NCBI GenBank assembly: GCA_032718475.1
Contig: JAUCBJ010004597.1
Coordinates: 1-50,943, forward strand
Length of the DNA stretch: 50,943 nt
From: Nemertoderma westbladi
Lineage: Eukaryota > Xenacoelomorpha > Nemertodermatida > Nemertodermatidae
Reading direction: 5' to 3'
Positions 43,392 through 50,943 of this stretch are shown piece by piece (the stretch's first letter is position 1; each line of letters begins with the position of its first letter). A program made the position numbers and the translations under genes. The notes beneath the pieces are model-generated. The model was not told the DNA's origin. It did no database searches and was given only the letters and a program-made list of their open reading frames with translations.

Positions 43392-44346
43392 CCTAATGGA
43401 ACCAAAGCACAACTGGATTACATCCTTATAAACAAAAAGTGGAGAAATAGCATGATCAACTGCGAGGCATACAGCTCGTTCAACCTAATTGGTTCGGACC
43501 ACTGAATTGTGACTGCAGAGATCAGTTTGAGAGCCAGCAAACCCAGGACAAGCAAGCAAATCAACTATGACTGGGAGAAACTCAGAACTGACAATGCTGT
43601 AAAGGATGCTTACACAGTAGAAGTTCAAAACCGCTTTGAAGCACTTCAGTCAATGGATGAAGACCAATCCACCAATTCAATATACCAGAATATAATAACA
43701 GCCCACAAGGAATCAGCTAAGAGGCATATCCCCCAGAAACCCAAACGAAAACAGTATGTGCCATGGCAAAACTCTGAGGTTACTTGTAAGAGAGATGATC
43801 TTAAGATAGCCTACAAAGTTAAAACCGACCAACCAACAACCGAAAACATTAACAAGGTTGGGAAAGCTAAGGACGATCTTAAATTGGCCTACAACATCAG
43901 TCAGGAAAAGTACATACAGGATAAAACTGAAGCAATTACAACTGCTCAAATACAGCAACAATCAAGACTTACCTGGCAAACTGTAAATTAGGTATCTGGT
44001 CGGAAAAGTTGTGCAAAGGGGCGCCTCAAAGCCGATAGTCCTGAAGAACGTGTTGGGAAGTGGAAAAATCACTTCAGCAAGTTGCTTGGGCAGCCACCAA
44101 ACATCGAGGTCAGCCCTACAATGAAAATATATGACAAGACACTACCTATAGAAACAGGGGACTTCACACCTGCCGAACTCCAAAGAAGCATTAAAAGCAT
44201 GTCCAATAATAAAGCGAGTGGATTAGATGAAATCCTAGCGGAGGTATGGAAACTGGAGTGCTAAACAGACCATTATTGAATGTTTGCAACCGGATGTTAA
44301 AAGGGGAAAAGCCACCACCAATTTGGACTAAAGGTCAACTAAAGCC
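43392..44346 (+). pseudogene. LINE-B endonuclease C-terminus and RT N-terminus
   Basis: The frame starts at PNGTKAQLDYILINKKW and FNLIGSDH, the closing motifs of an APE-type endonuclease, then a stop. It continues as ISLRASKPRTSKQINYDWEK through a long linker. After a frame change come RVGKWKNHFSKLLGQPP and FTPAELQRSIKSMSNNKASG, followed by LDEILAEVWKLEC, the N-terminal block of RT. It breaks off at about 44346, where LINE-C is inserted. Confidence 0.8.
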
Positions 44347-44984
44347 TATAATATAATATAATATAATATAATGTATATTTTTCCAAAACAAGTTGGGCCG
44401 ATTCAATAACAAGTTGCACACTTATGTGGAGTCGTCTCGGCCAGAATAATTACAAACAGGTAAGGCACGGAATACAAATATACAATATATAAATGATATA
44501 CATAACATAAGTAATACTTAATACTATACAGTTACAATACACTTACCATGCACGCACATAGCCCCATACAATACACACTGTCCCCCCCAGAAACCCTCTG
44601 CCAATCCCGCTGCACCCCACCCACATCCATCCCACCCTGAATGGAGAGAAACCCGACCTGCTCGCCGCATTAAGTCGCTGATGTCACAAAGGTGCTTTTA
44701 AGCAAGGTATGGCGAAAATAATAAGTTGAGTGTAATAGTCTTCACCTGGGAAAATAACCACGAATCACGATTGAGTGGTGCACAATAACATTTGTTTAAT
44801 ATTAATGCAATTTTTGAATAATTTTGACAAGATATGCCACACCATCACCCACTTCTTAGTAAAATACGAAAAGCAAGATAAAACATTCTGACTGGGACAA
44901 TGAAAAAAGAAAATGAAAAAATAAGGAATATTAGTAACCCAGCGCATTAAACCTGTTTGTTGCCTCGATAAAAGTTGCCACAGC
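44347..44984 (-). other. LINE-C 3' untranslated region and pentanucleotide tail
   Basis: Non-coding on the minus strand between the stop near 44985 and the (TATTA)n tail. No other gene is seen. Confidence 0.75.
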
Positions 44985-47237
44985 CTAAATAAGGACAGGT
45001 GCTTTAGATGCAACGATGCTGGGGCTGCCAGTAGGTCCATGTAAGATAACATGAACCGAAAAACGGAGGTCAAGTTGTAACATGGACTGATTAAGTACCA
45101 ATCGAGGGCCAGTGTACCGCGTGCATTCCATAAAATAGTGGTACACATCTTCGCAGGGATGGCCGCACCCACAAGTTCTATAACTAGTAACCTTTGCACG
45201 AAATAAGTCGTCATTTAAAGACGAACAGATGCATCGCATACGAGCAAGCAGGCCGTTAATTTTTGGGCTACCGAGCAAGTAGTATGATGGCACTGCTGCG
45301 GATGGGTAAAGGTGATTACTTGCTAAATTTTTAAAACTATTAGCAGATGTTGCATTACGTATATTATCCGGTAAGTCGTTCCATATTCCTATGGAAGATA
45401 GTAAAAATGAATTTTTAAAGTAATTATTCCGAGCAAAAGGTACCCTATAATTATCTCGATTTCTTGTACAATATGGGGAAGACTGAGCCAAGGTTTCTGG
45501 AAGTAATTCGCGCAGATGTGGGGGAGCTGAATTTTTTGTCATTTTATATAGAATAATTAATTTTTGAATTGTCCTTCTATTTTGTAGGGTCGATATTCCA
45601 GATTCAGTATATAAACTGACAGTTGAACAAGAAATGGTTAATCGGCATATTATCCTAATGGCTTCCTTATTTATCAGCTCCAGTTTATACTTTAGTTCGT
45701 TAGAACAATTGTCCCACACTGGCCCTGCATACTCCAGACCAGAACGAATAAACGCCACATATATTTTGAGAAGTGCTGCCCTATCTACTTTATATTTAAC
45801 AGCGCGCAACATATTTAGTTTAAGCGTAGCTTTAGTAATAATATTTTTAATATGAGCATCCCATGTTAAATCAGACGATATAGTACATCCAAGATGTTTA
45901 TGACTCTCAACTTCTTCAATTATGTCATTATTCAAATAAAGGATACCATGTTCAATATGCCTAACCTGTTTGTGGGAGACCAACATTGCCTCAGTTTTTG
46001 AAGCGTTATATGTGACTAACCATTTTTTGCCCCAATCAAAAACATTAGCCAGGTCGGCATTAAGAGCCGCCGTGGCTACACTAGGTTCCCCCACAATAAC
46101 GTACAGAGATGTATCATCCGCAAATAACTTTACTTTAGAACTAACAATATCGACAATGTCATTAATAAAAACTAAAAATAACAATGGACCTAGCACAGAA
46201 CCTTGTGGAACCCCTGCAAGCGTTAATAACCACGTGGACTGACACCCATTAATTAAGACGCACTGCATATTGTTGGATAAATAACTTTGAAACCATTTCA
46301 ACAGAGAGCAAGATATCCCCATCCGCTCTAGTTTATGTAGTAGTGCGGCATGATGAACCTTGTCAAATGCTTTACTGACATCGAGAAATACCAATCTTAC
46401 CTCTTTACCCTTGTCAACGGCACTAACCAACTCGTGGTACAATGTAAGTAATTGGTAAACACATCCGTCCCCGCGGCTGAAACCAGATTGAAATTTTGTT
46501 ATATAACCCTTTATATGATTGATTACGTATTTAAATATAATGCGTTCGAAAAGTTTACCAAGGCAGCTCGTTAGGGACACTGGCCTATAATTAAGACATT
46601 CAAATCGTAAACCTTTTTTAAAAACCGGGGTAACGAACCTTTTTTTCCAAGATGCGGGATGCCATGCCTTATCTAATATAAGTTGAAAGAGTTTGGAAAA
46701 ATTACGAGCCATAAAAGGTAAAGCAGATAAAATCATTTTATTTGAGATTTTATCCCCAGGTGACGCAGCTTTACCAGGACACAGATCTTTGGCTGCAGCT
46801 AAAACGTCAATTCTAGAAATGTTTATTTCAGTAAGTACAGGCTCAGGCATTGGCCCCTCTGGGATAATAAAGTTCGAACAATCTAGTTTATATTGGTCTG
46901 TAAAATAGACATTAAAGAGATCAGCTTTTTCACGACTATTAGTCGCAATGTGATCCCTGTAGTATACTGGCGGAATCTCAGGTTTAACCTGGAGGCCAAT
47001 TACAGATTTGCAGATACCCCACCATTTCTTTTCAGTGATATTATTGTCAAAGCACAATTTGTCGGATAACCCTTGGTAAAAATCCTGTTTTGCAATTTTA
47101 CACTTATTAGTGTAATCACCGCGTATTAATCTAAACCTTGCCCAGGCAATTTCGGTATTCTGTTGACATGCTTGCTTATGTTTCCTGTTTTTTTTATTAG
47201 CCAGTGCAGTTACTGGAGTTATACCAAGGTTTATCAC
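44985..47237 (-). CDS. LINE-C reverse transcriptase ORF2 (partial protein)
   Basis: A 750-residue frame. An N-terminal basic linker (ANKKNRKHKQACQQN) is followed by RT. Motifs include PVFKKGLRFECLNYRPVSLT, LVFLDVSKAFDKVHH with the first Asp, AGVPQGSVLGPLLFLVFIND and VKLFADDTSLYV (FADD at about 46120). The thumb reads HLGCTISSDLTWDAHI. The C-terminal part has ARMRCICSSLNDDLF and a Cys/His cluster CGCGHPCEDVYHYFMEC typical of Jockey-superfamily LINEs. All RT catalytic residues are present. A frameshift separates it from the upstream endonuclease remnant, so the annotated start is only the first Met of this frame. The enzyme would copy element RNA at a nicked target. Confidence 0.9.
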   Translation of the reverse strand: MINLGITPVTALANKKNRKHKQACQQNTEIAWARFRLIRGDYTNKCKIAKQDFYQGLSDKLCFDNNITEKKWWGICKSVIGLQVKPEIPPVYYRDHIATNSREKADLFNVYFTDQYKLDCSNFIIPEGPMPEPVLTEINISRIDVLAAAKDLCPGKAASPGDKISNKMILSALPFMARNFSKLFQLILDKAWHPASWKKRFVTPVFKKGLRFECLNYRPVSLTSCLGKLFERIIFKYVINHIKGYITKFQSGFSRGDGCVYQLLTLYHELVSAVDKGKEVRLVFLDVSKAFDKVHHAALLHKLERMGISCSLLKWFQSYLSNNMQCVLINGCQSTWLLTLAGVPQGSVLGPLLFLVFINDIVDIVSSKVKLFADDTSLYVIVGEPSVATAALNADLANVFDWGKKWLVTYNASKTEAMLVSHKQVRHIEHGILYLNNDIIEEVESHKHLGCTISSDLTWDAHIKNIITKATLKLNMLRAVKYKVDRAALLKIYVAFIRSGLEYAGPVWDNCSNELKYKLELINKEAIRIICRLTISCSTVSLYTESGISTLQNRRTIQKLIILYKMTKNSAPPHLRELLPETLAQSSPYCTRNRDNYRVPFARNNYFKNSFLLSSIGIWNDLPDNIRNATSANSFKNLASNHLYPSAAVPSYYLLGSPKINGLLARMRCICSSLNDDLFRAKVTSYRTCGCGHPCEDVYHYFMECTRYTGPRLVLNQSMLQLDLRFSVHVILHGPTGSPSIVASKAPVLI

Positions 47238-47471
47238 ATGGTCTAATTGTTACATACTTATTTGGTAGAGCAGCTGCTGCGCATTCTAAAAATTTATCAG
47301 ACCATTTAGAAATAACTGCATCAACGTCATCAGTTTCGTTATTAATTATATCGTCCCAGTTAATATCGCGCAGGCAGTCCAAAAAAAGTTGATAATTGGC
47401 CTCATTATATAACCAAATGTGGCGTCTATATGCTGTTTCTTTGTATATTTTAAAGTTATATTCGAATTTTA
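47197..47471 (-). pseudogene. LINE-C endonuclease C-terminal remnant
   Basis: The minus strand reads NFKIYKETAYRRHIWLYNEA, FLDCLRDINWDDI and KYVTIRPCDKPWYN, the region between endonuclease and RT in Jockey/CR1-type proteins. It overlaps the start of the 750-residue frame and is shifted relative to it near 47215. The frame's first residues, upstream of 47471, belong to antisense LINE-B. Confidence 0.75.
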
Positions 47472-48636
47472 CTCTCCCCAAGAAAGGAGACCTCGGCATA
47501 CCAACAAACTATCGTGGGATCTGTCAGCTTGTGGTTGCTGCCAAAATATACAATAAAATGATTCTATATAGGATTAGGCCTCAAATAGAGAAACTACTGC
47601 GTAAGAGCCAAAACGGCTTTCGACCAAGTAGATCAACAATAGCTCAGATACTTGCACTACGGAGACTGATTGAAGGAATTAAGTCGAAGAATCTCCCCGC
47701 AGTCATGACTTCAAGAAGGCATTCGACTCCATCCATAGAGGCAAAATGCTTGAAATCTTAAGAGCTTATGGAATACCAGAAGTAATTGTTGCTGGCATTG
47801 GATTGATATATTGTGACACAGAAGCGCAGGTACTCTCACCAGATGGTGAAACTGAGTTTTTCTCAATCCTGGCTGGGGTACTGCAAGGTGACACATTAGC
47901 ACCATTACTATTTGTAATTGTGCTGGATTACGCAATGAGGACAGCCACAAAGGGTGAAGACCTGGGATTCACACTTCAAGAACGCAGAAGTAGTAGATAT
48001 CCGGCAACTACAGTCACAGACACCGACTTTGAGGATGACATCGCCCTGCTCCCTAATACCCTAGCAGATGCACAGCTTGTACTAAATAAAGTGGAGAGGG
48101 CTGCTAAGGAGGTTGGATTGCATATAAATGCTACCAAGACCGAATTCATGACCTTTAATGTTGATGGAAACTTGACAACCATTGACAATAATCAACTAAG
48201 AAAGGTTGACGACTTCCAGTACCTTGGATCATGGATAGAGAGTAGCAAAAAGGACATAAAAGTTAGGAAAGCAAAGGCATGGGTTGCTCTATCAAAAATG
48301 GATAGTATCTGGAAATCAGATCTCTCCAGGCACGTGAAGACTATGTTCTTTCGAGCCACAGTGGAAAGTGCATTTTTATATGGGGGTGAGACCTGGACAC
48401 TGACTAAATCACTTGAACAACGAATTGATGGTTGCTACACAAAACTACTGAGGGCAGCCCTAAACATCAGCTGGAGTGAACACATGACAAACGCCGAGCT
48501 TTATGGTACAATACCACCTGTATCAACCACCCTCCATGAACGCAGATTAAGATTCAGTGGGCACTGCTGGAGAAGTAAAGACGAGGTCATACCAGATCTA
48601 CTTCTCTGGCAACCAGTCGTGGACGACCAGCCATAA
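47472..48636 (+). pseudogene. LINE-B reverse transcriptase core and C-terminus
   Basis: The frame resumes at LPKKGDLGIPTNYRGI, then VAAKIYNKMILYRIRP and QNGFRPSRSTIAQILALRR. A small deletion at about 47705 removes the residues just before DFKKAFDSI and shifts the frame. From 47746 it is open again: LRAYGIPEVIV, GVLQGDTLAPLLFVIVLDYA and TDTDFEDDIALL, where FADD has become FEDD with both Asp kept. Then come LGSWIESSKKDIKVRKAK, YGGETWTLT and RLRFSGHCWRSKDE, ending at a stop at 48636. It is similar in plan to LINE-A. Confidence 0.85.
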
Positions 48637-48751
48637 CATATATAGATCAACTTGAAAGGGATACTGAACTTGGGAGAAACGAAATTGCGACAACTATGGA
48701 GAATCGGGAAGCCTGGAAGGATCTCATTTCCACTGTCCGAGTTCGCTCGAC

Positions 48752-48768
48752 CTAGTAGTAGTAGTAGT
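48752..48768 (+). repeat. TAG-repeat tail of LINE-B
   Basis: CC followed by about five TAG units. The LINE-A-family fragment at 32778-32790 ends the same way. Confidence 0.9.
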
Positions 48769-48770
48769 AA

Positions 48771-49030
48771 TTTCATAATATATATCGTGATGTGCGCACA
48801 GCTTTTGATCTCTTAAATCAGTTCTGAGGAAATACATTAATATCAAATTACACCGTAATACTGCATAATTTAGAGAATAATTATTGCACTTCATTTTAAG
48901 AGTTTATCAACAATCTAACTGTTGATTGATGCAATATTATTGTTTGTGAGGTGTATATCGCATGGTATAACTCGGTCTATGCTATATAGCTAGACAATAT
49001 GAAGATATCAATAATATAATTTCAACTTAC
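48771..49030. other. AT-rich stretch after LINE-B
   Basis: No gene or repeat that I can support. If the exon at 49031-49085 is real, this is the start of its intron on the minus strand. Confidence 0.4.
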
Positions 49031-49085
49031 CTGTACTGATCCTTACGAATAATGCAGTGAACAACAAAAGGCTATGAAACATCAT
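49031..49085 (-). CDS. Candidate first coding exon with a signal peptide
   Basis: On the minus strand AAACC-ATG-ATG begins an 18-codon frame, MMFHSLLLFTALFVRIST, ending at CAG followed by a consensus donor GTAAGT. The sequence has the shape of a signal peptide: short start, hydrophobic core LLLFTALFV and small polar residues at the end. The exon ends in phase 1. The next exon would lie to the left. The candidate exon at 2378-2562 is on the same strand but needs a phase-2 partner, so they cannot be joined directly. Short length makes a chance match possible. Confidence 0.35.
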
Positions 49086-50066
49086 GGTTTCTAAGTTTTA
49101 AATAAGTTAGTTTGTCCTTGGGAGTCGTAGTCTATCCTTGGAAAATATTTAATTTCGGGCTTTTGGAACCTATAAATCATAAATAATAATTAATTAGTTA
49201 GGTAATTATTATAATTTACTGTTTTTCTAGAGATGGCAACGTATCCTGATAAGCACGTTTTAAGTAATGCACTGGTAAAACAGAGAGGTGACTTCCCCAT
49301 GTATTTGTCATGCTAAGGGTGAAGTTGGATGCGGGTGAAGCTTCCCGCGTGCGATGTTTGCTGCGTAACTCCAGTGAGAAAGATAATAAACTTGACAATG
49401 GAATGTTTAGTTAGAATTACATACCATTGTACCCTGCCCCGTTCCCTTATGTGTATGATATTGTTAGCGGAACCATTCCACTATGCATTTCCAACCATAA
49501 AATGGGTGTGGAGTCGATTTACCACGTTGGCTGGGCAGTGGATTCACGATCCACCTCGTGGGTTGAGGCTAACAAAAACCTAAGGTAGGTCGATTTTAGG
49601 TGAGCTGACCAATGGGATGCCAACACATGTTGGTTTTGGAAGTATATCAGTTGGAGGACAATAAACGTGTAAGCCTAAGAGCAATGTATTTCCCCCTTTT
49701 CATATATATATTAACGGTCACATGTATTCTAACCAGTTGGCATTTATTCATGTTGAACGATGAGCAGTTTTAACCGTCAGCCGTAACCAATACTGATTGT
49801 GCTGTAATAATTTAATGGTAACTATATTCTGACCTATTATACATTAACAATAACTATTAACAACATCAGAACTAATATCTTTGCAAGGCTTTCAGCCATT
49901 CAGTATTCCCTTAATGCGGCAACGCATAGCAAACATTACAAAATCAACCCGGCGAGATCCATTGCCAACCAGGATCACGTCACAATGAAAACTGTCAGTC
50001 AGTTAGTGAAAACTGCGTCAAAATTTTAATCGGCAAACGATGAGATTCTGCCAATGACTGAAGGAT
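49086..50066. other. Mostly AT-rich non-coding stretch
   Basis: It would include the 5' flank of the candidate signal-peptide exon. A short plus-strand frame at about 49319-49410 (KLDAGEASRVRCLLRNSSEK) and an imperfect hairpin GTGGAT...ATCCAC near 49540 are visible but uninterpretable. There is no element end that I can define. Confidence 0.45.
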
Positions 50067-50943
50067 GAGCAAACTCAGGATGCCCCAGATTAAGGGAAGG
50101 GAGAGTACACCACTGCCTACTCCCAGCAAGATGGATGCAACCATCTGGGAGGCTGCGACCCAATGGCAACAGCCCACTACACCAGATCTGTCACCAGCAG
50201 ACAGGTCGTTTGGATAGGAGGAAGGTAGATGGGTGCTGGGAGACAATAAACGCGGGTCGACAAGGGATGACGACGAGTGTACCGAGACCACCAGCCAACT
50301 CAGGGCGGCAGGCGGCACATGGCCCAACGGAATGGTGATGGGCGGGCCAACAGTACAATGCTGGACAAGGAGGGGCAACAAGGAGGTCCAGGACGGGGAT
50401 GTGATGGAAAGTCAGTGGTTGACGAGGGGCTACAACACTGCAAGGAGACTCCAGTGAGTGTAACAAACTTTTTCAGTATTTAGTCCAATTTGGGCAGGGA
50501 GAACTGGCGAATGAGAGAGCAAGGGAGGTTACTACTGAACTCTTTGAATTAAGGAGATCTGAAATGATTGACGTATATAGAGTGTACGTAGTGCCCTATC
50601 TGGTCAATACACGGGGGATTAAGAGGTGGGACAAGGGTGGGTTTATACGACACAGATCCTGAGGTAAACCCAGAGGATTCAGAGTCATCCATCAGTAGGG
50701 CCAAAACAGCCAGCAAGGCCAGTTAAATCGATAGATGATGGAGGTCTATTGTTAGTGTAAAGTCTGCAACATCCTCCTTAAAAGCAAGAAGGGTGTCGGA
50801 AATAGATGCGGCGTGTCAATTAGACCTGCTTGCATTGGATCAAAGTGAGTTGGAAAGCATTTAGAGGAGGAGAGTGCTTCCTTAGAGAGAGGACGGGAGT
50901 TGGCAAGAGAGTGTAAAGAGTGGGCAGAGAGGGAAGCAGAGCA
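50067..50943 (+). pseudogene. Degenerate coding stretch, possibly retroelement gag, running off the right edge
   Basis: The composition changes to GC-rich. A plus-strand frame from ATG at 50067 (MSKLRMPQIKGRESTPLPTP) is open to a single TAG at about 50214, then continues in the same frame to 50457. After a shift, KLFQYLVQFGQGELANERAR and VYVVPYLVNTRGIKRW follow to about 50659. Further on, fragments such as SVKSATSSLKARRVSEID and a Glu/Arg-rich helical stretch appear. It does not resemble ZnK-1, ZnK-2 or the BEL-3/BEL-4 gags. Function unknown; gag-like only by composition and context. Confidence 0.35.

Larger units (their letters stand above)
44347..47471 (-). mobile_element. LINE-C: Jockey/CR1-like LINE, 5'-truncated
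   Basis: About 3.1 kb on the minus strand inside LINE-B. The 5' end is truncated within the endonuclease C-terminus at about 47471. The 3' end carries a TATTA-type microsatellite tail (44347-44373 on the plus strand). The target duplication was not resolved. The single main frame is open over 750 residues, so the insertion is comparatively recent. Confidence 0.88.
43392..48770 (+). mobile_element. LINE-B: RTE-like LINE, 5'-truncated, split by LINE-C
   Basis: The left part (43392-44346) is endonuclease C-terminus to RT N-terminus. The right part (47472-48770) is the RT core to the 3' end, finishing in TAG repeats (48752-48768). It is related to LINE-A (shared GSW.., RLRF.GHC, VLQGDTLAP patterns) but clearly a different family. 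It is truncated within the endonuclease and inserted in the BEL-3 integrase. Confidence 0.88.

Noticed and set aside
45634-46908. Plus-strand frames within LINE-C
   Set aside because: They lie opposite the 750-residue RT frame, whose motifs fix the coding strand as minus.
49530-49580. tRNA-like segment around the GTGGAT/ATCCAC hairpin
   Set aside because: No T-arm consensus or full cloverleaf could be drawn.

Overview
The window looks like a transposon-choked stretch of a metazoan, most likely invertebrate, nuclear genome. I see no bacterial gene organisation, rRNA or tRNA gene, or CRISPR. Evidence for an animal: four or more BEL/Pao-type LTR retroelements (a metazoan-restricted group), non-LTR elements of an RTE-like type and a Jockey/CR1-like type, TTAA-flanked piggyBac-like elements, long microsatellites and canonical splice signals. 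The background is AT-rich with many long poly-C/poly-G runs. The species is not identifiable by eye.

Layout. 1-3.8 kb: AT-rich DNA with poly-C runs, a 180-bp tandem duplication, a perfect 15-bp hairpin and a candidate host exon on the minus strand. 3.8-7.9 kb: an old BEL integrase gene (minus strand) cut in two by a 3.7-kb element (here 'X'), which itself carries a TA-flanked MITE and, in its own terminal repeat, a TTAA-flanked piggyBac-like element (copy A). 8.1-12.1 kb: a decayed BEL-type pol (BEL-1, plus strand). 13.3-15.9 kb: a multi-stop gene for an unfamiliar protein with two zinc knuckles (ZnK-1). 16.4-17.0 kb: GC-rich repeats built around a stem-loop motif. 17.45-19.26 kb: 1.8 kb of almost pure GACT repeat. 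19.7-22.8 kb: RTE-like LINE-A (minus). 25.5-29.6 kb: a second, diverged ZnK gene (ZnK-2, minus) interrupted by piggyBac-like copy B, again lying just beyond a BEL-type pol end (30.6-30.9 kb, minus).

30.9-48.8 kb is one deep nest. BEL-3 (plus) is interrupted by a LINE-A-family 3' fragment, by piggyBac-like copy C and by LINE-B. Copy C contains a young full-length BEL-4 with near-identical LTRs and an ATATA target duplication. LINE-B contains a 5'-truncated Jockey/CR1-like LINE-C on the minus strand. 48.8-50.9 kb holds a candidate signal-peptide exon (minus) and a degenerate coding stretch that runs off the right edge.

Nothing here forms a working pathway. The genes are self-replication modules of mobile elements in various states of decay. 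BEL-4 and LINE-C are the best preserved. The two possible host exons are on the same strand about 46 kb apart, so most of the window could be intronic, but their splice phases do not join directly. The most novel item is the ZnK family: two homologous genes of no family I recognise, each downstream of and parallel to a BEL-type pol instead of upstream as gag normally is.
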